Assembly (NCBI GenBank): GCA_002067705.1
Contig: MVRL01000146.1
Location: 29,893-93,892 of the forward strand
Reading direction: 5' to 3'
Source of the DNA: Methanosaeta sp. PtaU1.Bin112
GTDB taxonomy: Archaea; Halobacteriota; Methanosarcinia; Methanotrichales; Methanotrichaceae
Length of the DNA stretch: 64,000 nucleotides
The translations under genes and the position numbers were made by a program. This document shows positions 8,987-17,214 of this stretch, piece by piece. The notes below the pieces were generated by a model, which was not told the DNA's origin, searched no databases, and saw only the letters and a program-made list of their open reading frames with translations. Each line of letters begins with the position of its first letter. Position 1 is the stretch's first letter.

Positions 8987-9136
8987 TCAAGATGCTTGAC
9001 GAAGCTCGAAGTATTCCTCTACAAGCCAGTCGCCGACCTCCTTGAGATATCTGCGCTTGCGTTCATCTTCTACAATTAATTGGAAAACCTCAGAAAGATC
9101 TTCATCCATTGGACTCATCTTTGCAGCGCTCCGCAT
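8987..9136 (-). CDS. Small acidic/basic 49-residue protein, unknown
   Basis: Translates from ATG at 9136 to TGA at 8987-8989 with the start MRSAAKMSPMDEDL; internal ATGs at residues 7 and 10 are possible starts. Composition is strongly helical and charged, with a KRRYLKEVGDWLVEEYFEL segment. It starts 28 bases after the stop of the AlkP-superfamily gene on the same strand, so it is probably co-transcribed. No family recognised; coding status rests on composition and position. Confidence 0.4.
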   Translation of the reverse strand: MRSAAKMSPMDEDLSEVFQLIVEDERKRRYLKEVGDWLVEEYFELRQAS

Positions 9137-9164
9137 TTAAAGTTATCGAAAGCCCGTATGATTC

Positions 9165-9941
9165 TCATTTGTGCCCCCTTCCATGAGCCAGGATCATGGC
9201 CACGCAGTAAGGTCCTCTGTTCCTCTTCAGCGGCCCAGCGTGTATAGGATGGTCTCCACAGATCATAAATAGGGTCTCTTCATCCGCTGCTCTTATGATT
9301 TCACCTATGCAGCGGTCAATAATCAAAGCTGCATTCTTTATCCCTTCCCTGGCCAGTCCCATATGGACGCTCTTATCTATTCCTATGAAGTAGGAGACAA
9401 GAAGCCTGGGCTTCTCCTGAAGCGCAAGGCAGGTCAATCGACAAGCCTCTCGATCAAAATCCTGAGGCGGGATGCGATCGGATATGCCGTGCACCGTTTC
9501 AATCAAGCCCTGATAGACCTCGGCTCCGTTTTGCTCCATTATCACCGCGCAACTCTGACCGGACACGGCTGCGATCTCCGGCAGGCTGAGGATGCGAGAC
9601 TCCTTCGCTCCCGCCTTATCAAAGATCCCGTGATGCCGGGGCAATAGGCCGCTCAGTATGCTGGCTATGGCGGGTGTTGTGTGATTGGATACGGAAGTGA
9701 TACGCAAGAGCTTTCCACCAGAAATCAGCTCCCTCATGTTCTCCAGACTGGGCAAAAGCCATTTCAGTAGATCATATCCCAGGCTGTCGACAATAATAAT
9801 TGCGACATTTTTGCAGCCTCTGGAGGCGGCAAGGTCGATTGGACGACCGTCGGACTCGGGAAGCTGAAGGCCTAGAATGACAGCTGCCGTAGGAGCTATG
9901 TCTAGCTGGCTATATGACCTGGTGGTCTCTTGATCTGTCAT
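9165..9941 (-). CDS. Alkaline-phosphatase-superfamily metallohydrolase
   Basis: 258 residues. The AlkP-superfamily metal site can be traced: VDSLGYD near residue 52 (first Asp), NHTTPAIASILSG near 86 with the Thr nucleophile position and the TTPA(I)xxxLTG-like phrase typical of phosphodiesterases, GIDKSVHMG near 188 (Asp and His), and CGDHPIHAG near 229 (Asp, His and final His). Members hydrolyse phosphate mono- or diesters or sulfate esters; the substrate is unknown. No signal peptide, so probably cytoplasmic. At 258 residues it is compact for the family. A small gene follows in the same direction. Confidence 0.7.
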   Translation of the reverse strand: MTDQETTRSYSQLDIAPTAAVILGLQLPESDGRPIDLAASRGCKNVAIIIVDSLGYDLLKWLLPSLENMRELISGGKLLRITSVSNHTTPAIASILSGLLPRHHGIFDKAGAKESRILSLPEIAAVSGQSCAVIMEQNGAEVYQGLIETVHGISDRIPPQDFDREACRLTCLALQEKPRLLVSYFIGIDKSVHMGLAREGIKNAALIIDRCIGEIIRAADEETLFMICGDHPIHAGPLKRNRGPYCVAMILAHGRGHK

Positions 9942-10044
9942 GGTGTTTCCGGTTATTTTTCTCGGCCATATAATAATATCTCTTGCTTATCGTCTTTGTT
10001 GCCGCAAGCTAAAATAAGGATAAAGATAAGGTCATGAATAGACC

Positions 10045-10470
10045 ATGAAAAAAAGAGATGCCCCATCGCTTCCGCATGACTTTGCCATGCTTGCTCCGGC
10101 CTTGCTGATTCTGTCTCTGATGATAGCAGGGGCATATGCAGCCTCAACAAATATGGATATCGATTACAGCCATAATGTAATAGGCACGGGGACAGTAATG
10201 ACCGATTTCAAGATGGGGTCCGAGGAGAGCACGCAGGCTACGGGGAGGATAAGAGGAAGCGGTGAGGTTGTTAACAAATATGTTTTTCTGAGCAACAACT
10301 CAGAGAACATCTCCATTGAAGACCAGTTCCTCTTTACGAAGATGCCCGTAGCCCACGAGATCACTATTCGCGACTATCCACAGATGAAAATAATCCCAGG
10401 AAGCTTTCGCCTTCTGGGAACAAGCTGGGCCTCCAAGATAAGCCTAAATGACAGCGAAGAGAATGATTAG
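10045..10470 (+). CDS. Exported protein of unknown function
   Basis: 141 residues with a signal peptide (hydrophobic stretch about residues 14-31, ending GAYAAS). The mature part contains Thr/Ser/Asn-rich beta-like sequence. No family or motif recognised. It sits directly before the RecJ-like gene (55 bases apart, same strand); a functional link is not evident. Confidence 0.5.
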   Translation: MKKRDAPSLPHDFAMLAPALLILSLMIAGAYAASTNMDIDYSHNVIGTGTVMTDFKMGSEESTQATGRIRGSGEVVNKYVFLSNNSENISIEDQFLFTKMPVAHEITIRDYPQMKIIPGSFRLLGTSWASKISLNDSEEND

Positions 10471-10524
10471 TTTCTCTCTGCACGGAAAAGGTTTATTGGA
10501 CTCATCATCGGAATTGCAGAATGC

Positions 10525-11946
10525 ATGCCAGAAATCCAGGAGATTGCCGGGAAGTATAGCGCCCTCTGTGAGCTGTGCAATAGCCCGGCTGAGGTCATCA
10601 AGAGGAAAAAGAATCTCCTCGTCGTCTCTCACGTAGATGCAGATGGGCTCACGGCAGCGGCCATTGTCTGCACCGCCCTGGAGAGGCGCGGCCTGGAGTT
10701 TCAGCCAAAATTCTTCCGCCAGCTTGATGAGAAGGCATTGAGCGAGGTAGCTGATTTTGGCGCCGACCTGGTCATATTCACAGACCTTGGCAGCGGAATG
10801 GTTGCGCAGATATGCCACAATGGCCTTCAGGCGGTTATTGCCGATCATCACAAGCCTGCTCCATCTGAGGCCAGACCCATCGCTCACATCAATCCTCATC
10901 TGGTGGGCGCGGATGGTGCCACGCAGCTCAGCGGCAGTGGAACCTCTTTTCTCCTCGCTAGGGCTCTGGCGTTCTCTCCGGGCGGCAATGACGACCTGGC
11001 GGCTTTGGCGCTCGTCGGGGCGGTTGGGGACTTGCAGGACATGGCGCGCGGCCAGCTGGTAGGCATCAACCGTCATATCCTGGAGATCGGCAGGAATGCC
11101 GGTGCGGTTTCTTTCTCTCGGGACATCAAGCTCTTCGGCAGACAGACCCGTCCCGTCTTCAAGATGCTTGAGTACTCTCAGGACCCGTACCTGCCCGGTC
11201 TATCGGGAAATGAGGACGCCTGCATTGCCTTTCTCAAGGAGGTCGGCATACGTCTGGGCGGAGAGAGGTGGAGGCGCTGGATAGATCTGTCTCAGGAGGA
11301 GAGGGCGAGCGTTGTCACCGCCATCCTGCGCAAGGGTCTGAGAAGCGGAATCTCAAATGTCAAGCTGGAGAGGCTAATCGGAGAGGTCTACGTTCTTTTG
11401 AAGGAGCAGGAAGGAACCGAGCTGCGTGACGCGAGCGAATACTCGACCCTTCTCAATGCCACCGCTCGATACGGCCATGCAGATGTGGGGCTGCGGGTCT
11501 GCATGGGCGACAGGGACAAGGCATTTTCCGAGGCGCAGAGGCTGCTGGGCCAGCACCGCCAGAACCTGGTCAACGGACTGAAGCTGGTTTCTGAGGGCGG
11601 CATTACTGCCCTCAAGAGCATCCAGTACTTTGATGCCGGGGACGCTATCATGGACACCATTGTAGGCATTGTGGCAGGCATGAGCTTTCAGATGGGCGAT
11701 CGTTCCCGGCCTATCCTCGCTTTTGCCAGGACTGCGGAAGGACAGCTCAAAGTCTCAGCGCGAGGCACTCAGGATCTGGTGCGCTCCGGCCTGGACCTGG
11801 CCGATGCCCTGTCGCGCTGCGCTCAGGCGGTGGGTGGCGTGGGTGGCGGACACAACATCGCCGCCGGTGCGACCATTCCGCCCCAGGCCAAACAGGAGTT
11901 TCTGGATCTGATGGACGCGGCGGTGGGCAGCCAGCTATCTCGCTAG
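10525..11946 (+). CDS. RecJ-like single-strand exonuclease, DHH/DHHA1 family
   Basis: 473 residues. Motif I HVDADG at 36-41, a TDLGSG segment near 86-91, and the name-giving DHH at 107-109 (IADHHKP) bind the two Mn ions of DHH phosphoesterases. The C-terminal DHHA1 domain shows the GGVGGGHNIAAGA glycine motif near 440 that grips the substrate backbone. The length and lack of extra OB or helicase parts match archaeal RecJ homologues (the GAN/RecJ2 group), which degrade single-stranded DNA or RNA in replication and repair. A T-run (about 12118) downstream may end transcription. Confidence 0.82.
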   Translation: MPEIQEIAGKYSALCELCNSPAEVIKRKKNLLVVSHVDADGLTAAAIVCTALERRGLEFQPKFFRQLDEKALSEVADFGADLVIFTDLGSGMVAQICHNGLQAVIADHHKPAPSEARPIAHINPHLVGADGATQLSGSGTSFLLARALAFSPGGNDDLAALALVGAVGDLQDMARGQLVGINRHILEIGRNAGAVSFSRDIKLFGRQTRPVFKMLEYSQDPYLPGLSGNEDACIAFLKEVGIRLGGERWRRWIDLSQEERASVVTAILRKGLRSGISNVKLERLIGEVYVLLKEQEGTELRDASEYSTLLNATARYGHADVGLRVCMGDRDKAFSEAQRLLGQHRQNLVNGLKLVSEGGITALKSIQYFDAGDAIMDTIVGIVAGMSFQMGDRSRPILAFARTAEGQLKVSARGTQDLVRSGLDLADALSRCAQAVGGVGGGHNIAAGATIPPQAKQEFLDLMDAAVGSQLSR

Positions 11947-12223
11947 ACCAGAGGAGTAAGCAAGATGCGGCTCATTATTCCTCAGGACGAGGGTCATTCT
12001 GCCAATCGGTCCTCCATTCTAAAAGACTATCAGGTTCTCCGCCCCAGGCAGATCATATATTTTATTCGAAATACACTAATATAAATTATTCATGAAATAG
12101 CTCTTGCCGCTATTAGGTTTTTTTTGATTATATCAGTTAATAATGGCATTATTACAAAAAGAATTTATACTAAAAGTGCTCCATAACAGTATATCAAAAT
12201 AAATCAAGTACGAGATTCGCCTC

Positions 12224-12565
12224 GTGATAAGAATGTCTAAGAATTCAATTAACAATCCCGCGAACAGCGTCTCTGCCCTTCAGGATAGAGCACTTGACCT
12301 CATTGGCTCAAGTGGCGGCAGCCTGTACCAATCAGAGCTGCGGCGGATGATGTCCATCGACAGCAGCAAATGCTCAAAGATCGTAGGCAAAATGCAGAGC
12401 AATGGCCTCATCTATCGGGAGAAGGTTCCCGCCAGCAGCACCTATCTCCTGAAGCTGGCCCATCCGCCTCAGGAGATATCCTTTGATCAGCCCGCTCGAA
12501 AGGACATCGATAGTTACTTAACTGAGTTCTATCTGCTCTATCTGATGCGCGGTATCTCTGGCTAG
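12224..12565 (+). CDS. Winged-helix transcription regulator (MarR/Lrp-type HTH)
   Basis: 113 residues. Residues about 18-75 form a winged helix: helix QDRALDLIGSSGG, then SLYQSELRRMMSIDSSKCSKIVGKMQSNGLIYREK, where SSKCSKIVGKM is the recognition helix and the following strand pair is the wing. This arrangement is shared by many small archaeal regulators. The first codon may be GTG at 12224 or ATG at 12233. It lies 22 bases before the prenyltransferase gene, so the two may be one operon. Target unknown. Confidence 0.65.
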   Translation: MIRMSKNSINNPANSVSALQDRALDLIGSSGGSLYQSELRRMMSIDSSKCSKIVGKMQSNGLIYREKVPASSTYLLKLAHPPQEISFDQPARKDIDSYLTEFYLLYLMRGISG

Positions 12566-12586
12566 AGGCCGCAGGGGCTTATCGCG

Positions 12587-13414
12587 TTGAGAGCATACTG
12601 GGAGATTCTGCGTCCCTTCAACTGCACGATGGCGGCAGCGGCAGCTATTATTGGCCTGGCCATAGGCGGAGGGCTAGTCGCCCGGGCAGCAGCGCTGATA
12701 TTTCTCACCGTCTTCCTTATCACAGGCGCAGGAAACGCCGTCAACGATTACTATGATCGGGATATCGACGCCATAAACAGGCCTGGCCGGCCCATCCCAA
12801 GCGGGCGGGTGAGCGCGAAGAATGCCTGCTATTATTCGCTCGCCCTCTTTGCCTCGGGCTGTCTTTTCGCGGGCATGGTAAACCAGATCTGTCTGGCAGT
12901 GGCCGCATTCAACTCCGTTCTCCTCTTTCTTTATGCCAGAAATCTGAAGGCCATGCCGCTGGCAGGAAACGTCTGCGTCGCCTTTCTTACCGGCTCCACC
13001 TTTCTCTTCGGAGGGGCTGCCGCAGGCAATGCGGGCCTTCTCGCCAACCGGGTTCCATTCCTGCTCTCCTTTCTGGTCAGCATGAGCCGGGAGATCGCCA
13101 AGGACATCGAGGACATGGCCGGAGATCTGGCTGGGGGAGCACGCACTCTGCCCATCCTGGCAGGAGAGCGCGCCTCGGCTGCGCTAGCCGCAACCTTTGC
13201 TCTGGCCGCAGTGGTGCTGGGATTCTTTGCGCCCTTCGGAAGAGTGTATTTGATGATCGTCGTGGTTGCGGATCTGTTCTTCCTGCTCTCCGTGCTGAAG
13301 ATCGCCCGCGGAGATGCAACTGGAGCGCAGAAGGCGCTGAAAAAGGGAATGGCTGTGGCACTGGTGGCATTTCTGGCGGCGGCACTGCTGCGGGGACAGC
13401 TGCTTGGGATCTGA
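12587..13414 (+). CDS. UbiA-family prenyltransferase, probable digeranylgeranylglyceryl phosphate synthase
   Basis: 275 residues with seven to nine hydrophobic segments. The first Asp-rich motif is NDYYDRDID near residues 55-63, the second DIEDMAGD near 168-175; together they bind the Mg-diphosphate of the prenyl donor. Short archaeal UbiA proteins with these motifs usually add the second geranylgeranyl chain to geranylgeranylglyceryl phosphate, making the archaeal ether lipid core (EC 2.5.1.42). A role in quinone-like lipid synthesis cannot be excluded. The start is TTG at 12587 (MRAYWEILRPFN); no ATG lies earlier in frame. Integral membrane. Confidence 0.78.
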   Translation: MRAYWEILRPFNCTMAAAAAIIGLAIGGGLVARAAALIFLTVFLITGAGNAVNDYYDRDIDAINRPGRPIPSGRVSAKNACYYSLALFASGCLFAGMVNQICLAVAAFNSVLLFLYARNLKAMPLAGNVCVAFLTGSTFLFGGAAAGNAGLLANRVPFLLSFLVSMSREIAKDIEDMAGDLAGGARTLPILAGERASAALAATFALAAVVLGFFAPFGRVYLMIVVVADLFFLLSVLKIARGDATGAQKALKKGMAVALVAFLAAALLRGQLLGI

Positions 13415-13469
13415 GCAGCCTATCAGGGATGAGAGATAATCTTTTCAAAAAGAAATGAGCAAATGAACT

Positions 13470-15149
13470 CTATCTGTGCGCAAAGTTTGCCACTATCGTC
13501 TCCCCAACGGAGTTGACCCGCACAAACCCGTACCGCTCGAACTGCACAACTTTTCCCAGCTCCTCGGCGATGCCTGGCTCGCCCACGCCCTCGTCCACCC
13601 CGTCGGGCTTGAGCACCCGCACCTTAGGCCCGTCCAGGGGCGCCCAGTGAATGATCCGGGTCCTCTTGCCCATGTCCTTGCCCAGGAAGCGCGCTCTGGG
13701 CGGATCAAGGCTTGTGATCTCTATGTTGCACAGATCCTTGAGGCGGATGTTATCTCCGACCTTCATACCGGCAAGATCGCTCTTGCAGATGAATACCCTA
13801 TTTCCGGCGGGAATCACCCGGAAGCCACGATCGTCGCTGGGATGCAATGGGGCGTGCGCCAGGGCGGGCACATCGCCCTCGATCTCCAGCTCGGCGGGCT
13901 CCCAGACGAAGAAGCGGCGGTTGGCCTCGGGATCTACAATCTTGCGATTCTCGGCATAGATGGAGTCCATGCTGATGGAGATATCAGTCTCTCCCACGCC
14001 CAGATCGACCATGAACTTTCGCAGCGCTTCGGGCCGAATGCCCCGGGCGCGGATGGCCCGCACCGTGGGAACCCGCGCATCGTCCCAGCCGCTGTACTCG
14101 CCGGCCTCGATGGCCTTTCTGAGCTTGCTGGTGGAAAAGGAGCCGAACTGATGAATCTTGATCCTGCCCCAGTGAATGACCTGGGGATACTTCCAGCCTA
14201 AATAGTCGTAGAGATACCTCTGCCTGCTTCCGCTGTCTGCCAGATCCTTGCCCCGGATGATGTGCGTCGTGCCCAGCAGGTGGTCTTCCACCGCCGACTC
14301 AAAATCGAGCAGCGGCCAGACCCGGAACTTCGTTCCCACCAGCGGGTGGGAGGCGGTGACGATGCGAAAAGCAGGCCAATCGCGTATGGCCGGGTCTTTA
14401 TGGTGCATGTCGGTCTTGACCCGCAGGACTGCGCCGCCCTCTGCCATCCGGCCGTCCAGCATCTGCCGCCAGAGTTCCAGATTCTGCTCGACTGTCTGGC
14501 TCCTGTGCTCGCACTCGATTCCTTTGTCCTTATGCTCCTTGAATGCTGCCTGAGAACATGTGCAAACATAGGCGCCGCCCTTAGAAATCAACTCCTCGGC
14601 AATGGGATAGTACTGGCCGACTCGTTCGCTCGCGGTTATCACCAGATCCGGCTCTGCGCCCAGCCATTTGCAGTCCTCCAGATACCAGCCGTAGGCCTCA
14701 GGCATGGGCCGCTTTTTTACCGGATCGGTGTCATCAAATCTTATGATGAACTTGCCTCCATACTTTTTCACATACTCAGAGTTGACGATGATGCCCCGCG
14801 CGCTGCCCAGAGTCGGCGGACCATTGGGATTGGGAGCAAACCGCATGACTACACCGTTTTCCGCCCCCTGCAGAGCAGGCAGGCCCTTGTCGGGCTCCTT
14901 CTTTTCCGAGAGCTCTGCCAGCAGTTCCGGGGCAATGGCCTGCAGCCTCTCCTGCCACTGCGATAGGCCTGTCTTCTCAACGCCTGCTAAAACCTCTTTT
15001 ACCAGAGGCGATAGCTCTTTAGCCCGGGCGCGAAGCTCTGCGTGTTCGCCCAGGAGCTTGCCCATGACCGCCCCGGCATTGGGTGCGGCTTTGTACTTCA
15101 CGGCATTCTGCAGCGCATACTTTTCGATGAGCTCTCTGATCTCTTCCAT
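13470..15149 (-). CDS. gltX: Glutamyl-tRNA synthetase, archaeal non-discriminating type
   Basis: 559 residues. A helical N-terminal region (1-95) specific to archaeal/eukaryotic GluRS is followed by the class I catalytic core. The ATP motif reads PNPNGPPTLGSARG with TLGS at 113-116 where most enzymes have HIGH; this variant is, from memory, also seen in Methanosarcina. The KMSKS-equivalent is FSTSKLRK near 355. The C-terminal beta-barrel tRNA-binding domains follow (WEPAELEIEG near 430). It charges tRNA-Glu and also tRNA-Gln with Glu, the latter being amidated by GatDE (gatD is in this window). Convergent with the prenyltransferase gene. Confidence 0.92.
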   Translation of the reverse strand: MEEIRELIEKYALQNAVKYKAAPNAGAVMGKLLGEHAELRARAKELSPLVKEVLAGVEKTGLSQWQERLQAIAPELLAELSEKKEPDKGLPALQGAENGVVMRFAPNPNGPPTLGSARGIIVNSEYVKKYGGKFIIRFDDTDPVKKRPMPEAYGWYLEDCKWLGAEPDLVITASERVGQYYPIAEELISKGGAYVCTCSQAAFKEHKDKGIECEHRSQTVEQNLELWRQMLDGRMAEGGAVLRVKTDMHHKDPAIRDWPAFRIVTASHPLVGTKFRVWPLLDFESAVEDHLLGTTHIIRGKDLADSGSRQRYLYDYLGWKYPQVIHWGRIKIHQFGSFSTSKLRKAIEAGEYSGWDDARVPTVRAIRARGIRPEALRKFMVDLGVGETDISISMDSIYAENRKIVDPEANRRFFVWEPAELEIEGDVPALAHAPLHPSDDRGFRVIPAGNRVFICKSDLAGMKVGDNIRLKDLCNIEITSLDPPRARFLGKDMGKRTRIIHWAPLDGPKVRVLKPDGVDEGVGEPGIAEELGKVVQFERYGFVRVNSVGETIVANFAHR

Positions 15150-15239
15150 GAAACATCTCCCAAAGGCCTGGAAGATCGAGGGAAATTGATGCCCCCATCT
15201 TCCCTTTAAGGTGAATGAGCAGATTTAGATCGCTCTACT

Positions 15240-15704
15240 TTAACTTGATTGTTGCTTCTCTCGCGAGATATCGAACTCTTTTCTCTTCGCGAGAGATAAT
15301 GCATCGCTTATGATTTTATCGTGATCAAAAGCCAGAGGAGGCAGGCTTTTAAGAGCAACGACCTCGGCCATTCTGGCATCCGATCCGGCGGAGAGCTCTC
15401 CCCTGCCCTGGGCGAGAAAGGCAGCCGAGACCACGTGGCCGCGGGGATCACGATGAGGATTAGAGTAGATGCCCACAAGTCCCAGCAGATCGACAGCAAG
15501 GCCGGTCTCCTCGCGAGCTTCCCTGATCGCCGCCGCCTCGACTGTCTCCCCAACCTCCACAAAGCCTCCCGGCAGGGCATAGCAGCCGGCAAAAGGCGGG
15601 TTGTCTCTCTTGATTAGCACAATTCCACCTGCAAAAAGTATGACTGCGTCTGCTGCCAGAAGAGGAGTCACAATGCATTTCGTCTCGCTCATTGTGCATC
15701 TCAT
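15240..15704 (-). CDS. Nudix hydrolase, ADP-ribose pyrophosphatase-like
   Basis: 154 residues from ATG at 15704 (TTG at 15716 and ATG at 15692 also possible; an AGGT lies just before 15704). The complete Nudix box GGFVEVGETVEAAAIREAREETGL starts near residue 44, with the GX5EX7REUXEEXGU residues all present. The following SNPHRDPRGHVVSAAFLA matches ADP-ribose/MutT-type members. It cleaves a nucleoside diphosphate linked to another group, probably ADP-ribose. Cytoplasmic; lies between gltX and the divergent amino-acid-kinase gene. Confidence 0.78.
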   Translation of the reverse strand: MRCTMSETKCIVTPLLAADAVILFAGGIVLIKRDNPPFAGCYALPGGFVEVGETVEAAAIREAREETGLAVDLLGLVGIYSNPHRDPRGHVVSAAFLAQGRGELSAGSDARMAEVVALKSLPPLAFDHDKIISDALSLAKRKEFDISREKQQSS

Positions 15705-15843
15705 GCAACCTGCCAACCAAAAGGCTTATCTACGACTCAAGTCGGATGTTTATACGGCAAAGGTCGATGAAATGCAAGATACTTCCCTACCCTACATCCA
15801 ATCGGCCTTTGGCCCATTTTAGCGGATACTATGAATACTGCAG

Positions 15844-16491
15844 ATGATTAGTATAGCCGCCATGCCATTTTATGTTCTCAAGATGGGGGGAAGCCTCATG
15901 GCTTGCGCCCGACCTCTTATGGGGGTTCTAATGTCCCTCGCGGAGGAAGGCTATAGCTTCCTGGTGGTACCGGGCGGCGGTCCAATGGCCGATCTGGTAA
16001 GAGATATCTTCTCCCGCGGCAGTCTCGGCCAGGAGGCTGCGCACTGGATGGCCATCCTGGCCATGGAGCAGTATGGCTATTTTCTGGCGGATGGAAATGA
16101 GGCTGCACTCACCAGGACGATCTGCCGCCCCAATGAGCATAGCGGAGTTCGGATCCTCTTGCCCTACCTGTCCCTCATTGAGAATGATCGCGGTCTGGGC
16201 CACAACTGGGACTATACCTCGGACGCAGTGGCAGCCCTGGTTGCTGCACAGCTGTCTGCACCTCTCATCAAGGCAACTGATGTCTGCGGCGTGATACTGG
16301 ACGGCAAAGCAGTCTCAGATGTTCCAGCAAGCAGTCTGCTCGGGCGCATAAGCTGCGTGGATCAGGGCACAATAGAGCTTCTCTGCGGCCCGCTCAAGGG
16401 CAGCAGCATCTGGGTGCTCGATGGAACCGATGCGCATCGATTTTACCGGTCCCTGAAGAGCGGAAAAGGCGGCACAATTATCAGGAGCTGA
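15844..16491 (+). CDS. mfnE: Small amino-acid-kinase-fold protein, probable MfnE (methanofuran biosynthesis kinase)
   Basis: 215 residues. The amino-acid kinase fold is shown by VLKMGGSLM near 11-19 (phosphate-binding Lys-Gly-Gly-Ser), VVPGGGPMADLVRD near 42-55, and YTSDAVAALVAAQL plus KATDVCGV in the C-terminal half. Short kinases of this kind in methanogens include MfnE, which phosphorylates an aminomethylfuran phosphate on the route to methanofuran. The specific name is an inference from size, lineage and fold; a general kinase function is firmer. The start could be the second ATG, MPFYVLK at 15862. It is 91 bases upstream of the Zn-ribbon gene. Confidence 0.58.
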   Translation: MISIAAMPFYVLKMGGSLMACARPLMGVLMSLAEEGYSFLVVPGGGPMADLVRDIFSRGSLGQEAAHWMAILAMEQYGYFLADGNEAALTRTICRPNEHSGVRILLPYLSLIENDRGLGHNWDYTSDAVAALVAAQLSAPLIKATDVCGVILDGKAVSDVPASSLLGRISCVDQGTIELLCGPLKGSSIWVLDGTDAHRFYRSLKSGKGGTIIRS

Positions 16492-16544
16492 GAAGAAAGC
16501 AAATGCGGCAAAATTCATCCTGATTTCGGCCCATCTATGGGAAG

Positions 16545-16553
16545 GTTTATACA
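16545..16553 (+). promoter_or_regulatory. TATA box for the Zn-ribbon/aEF1-beta operon
   Basis: GTTTATACA, centred about 35 bases before the ATG at 16583, with purine-rich AAG before it as a weak BRE. A strong ribosome site GGAGGAG (16571-16577) follows at the right distance from ATG. Confidence 0.5.
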
Positions 16554-16582
16554 GAGAAATACATCAACTGGGAGGAGATAAC

Positions 16583-16753
16583 ATGAAGGAAGAAATACCA
16601 GATAAATGCATATCATGTGGTGTTGCGCTGACTGGCGCGGGAGGGACGAAATTCCCCTGCCCCAGCTGCGGAACCGTGATCGCTAGATGTAACAAATGTA
16701 AAAAGCAGAGCAACGTTTATTCCTGCAAAGTTTGTGGCTTCTCAGGACCGTGA
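16583..16753 (+). CDS. Zn-ribbon protein, HVO_2753-like (DUF1610)
   Basis: 56 residues (MKEEIPDKCISCG...). Four CxxC pairs: CISC, CPSC, CNKC and CKVC. That gives two four-cysteine zinc sites, the pattern of the small archaeal proteins related to HVO_2753. The gene is directly followed, 10 bases on, by the translation factor aEF1-beta, a gene order widely kept in archaea, which suggests a role near translation. Strong ribosome site before the ATG. The function itself is not known to me. Confidence 0.82.
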   Translation: MKEEIPDKCISCGVALTGAGGTKFPCPSCGTVIARCNKCKKQSNVYSCKVCGFSGP

Positions 16754-16763
16754 GGTGTGATCG

Positions 16764-17033
16764 ATGGGAGACGCGGCAGTAAGAATGAAGGTAATGCCGG
16801 AGAGCGCGGATCTGGATCTGAAAGCGCTCGCCGAGGAGATCAAGAAGGCAGTGCCATCCTTTGCAAGATTGCATGCCATTCAGGAGATGCCAATAGCCTT
16901 TGGATTGAAGGCCCTGATAGTCGTTACGATAATGAACGACAAAGGGGGCAGAAGCCCGGATGAGATCGAGGAAGCGGTCCGAAAGGTGCCGGGAGTAGAA
17001 TCAGTAGAGGTGGAAGAGGTCGGTCTCCTCTAA
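16764..17033 (+). CDS. ef1b: Translation elongation factor 1-beta, archaeal (nucleotide exchange factor for aEF1-alpha)
   Basis: 89 residues, the normal archaeal length. MGDAAVRMKVMPESADLDLKAL begins the ferredoxin-like fold; FGLKALIVVTIMNDKGG and VRKVPGVESVEVEEVGLL are the conserved middle and end. It promotes GDP release from aEF1-alpha, reloading it for aminoacyl-tRNA delivery. Co-transcribed with the Zn-ribbon gene before it; the stop is 19 bases before tRNA-Ala. Confidence 0.92.
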   Translation: MGDAAVRMKVMPESADLDLKALAEEIKKAVPSFARLHAIQEMPIAFGLKALIVVTIMNDKGGRSPDEIEEAVRKVPGVESVEVEEVGLL

Positions 17034-17052
17034 AACCACTCTATTTATTATC

Positions 17053-17124
17053 GGGCTTGTAGATCAGTGGTAGATCGCCGCCTTCGCAAGGCGGAGGCCA
17101 CGGGTTCGAATCCCGTCAAGTCCA
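17053..17124 (+). tRNA. tRNA-Ala, anticodon CGC
   Basis: 72 nt perfect cloverleaf: acceptor GGGCTTG/CAAGTCC (with the G3:U70 pair that defines tRNA-Ala), D stem GATC/GATC with loop AGTGGTA, anticodon stem CCGCC/GGCGG with loop TTCGCAA (anticodon CGC), variable loop AGGCC, T stem ACGGG/CCCGT with loop TTCGAAT, discriminator A at 17124. No intron and no encoded CCA. Reads GCG codons. Confidence 0.95.
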
Positions 17125-17214
17125 TGGCAACTTTTCGAAAAAATTGAAGGAAAGACGGTCTTTCACGGCTTTTCCCGAGTTGCTTTTTAATTGTTTTCAT
17201 GCTACAGGGAAGGC

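Noticed and set aside
11964..12083. A 39-codon frame after the RecJ-like gene with a GAGGAG before it
   Set aside because: The ribosome-like site is suggestive, but the peptide is short and runs into AT-rich DNA with no pattern; not enough support.
13476..14201. A 241-codon open frame antisense to gltX
   Set aside because: Caused by the GC-rich codon bias of gltX; no start signal or motif.
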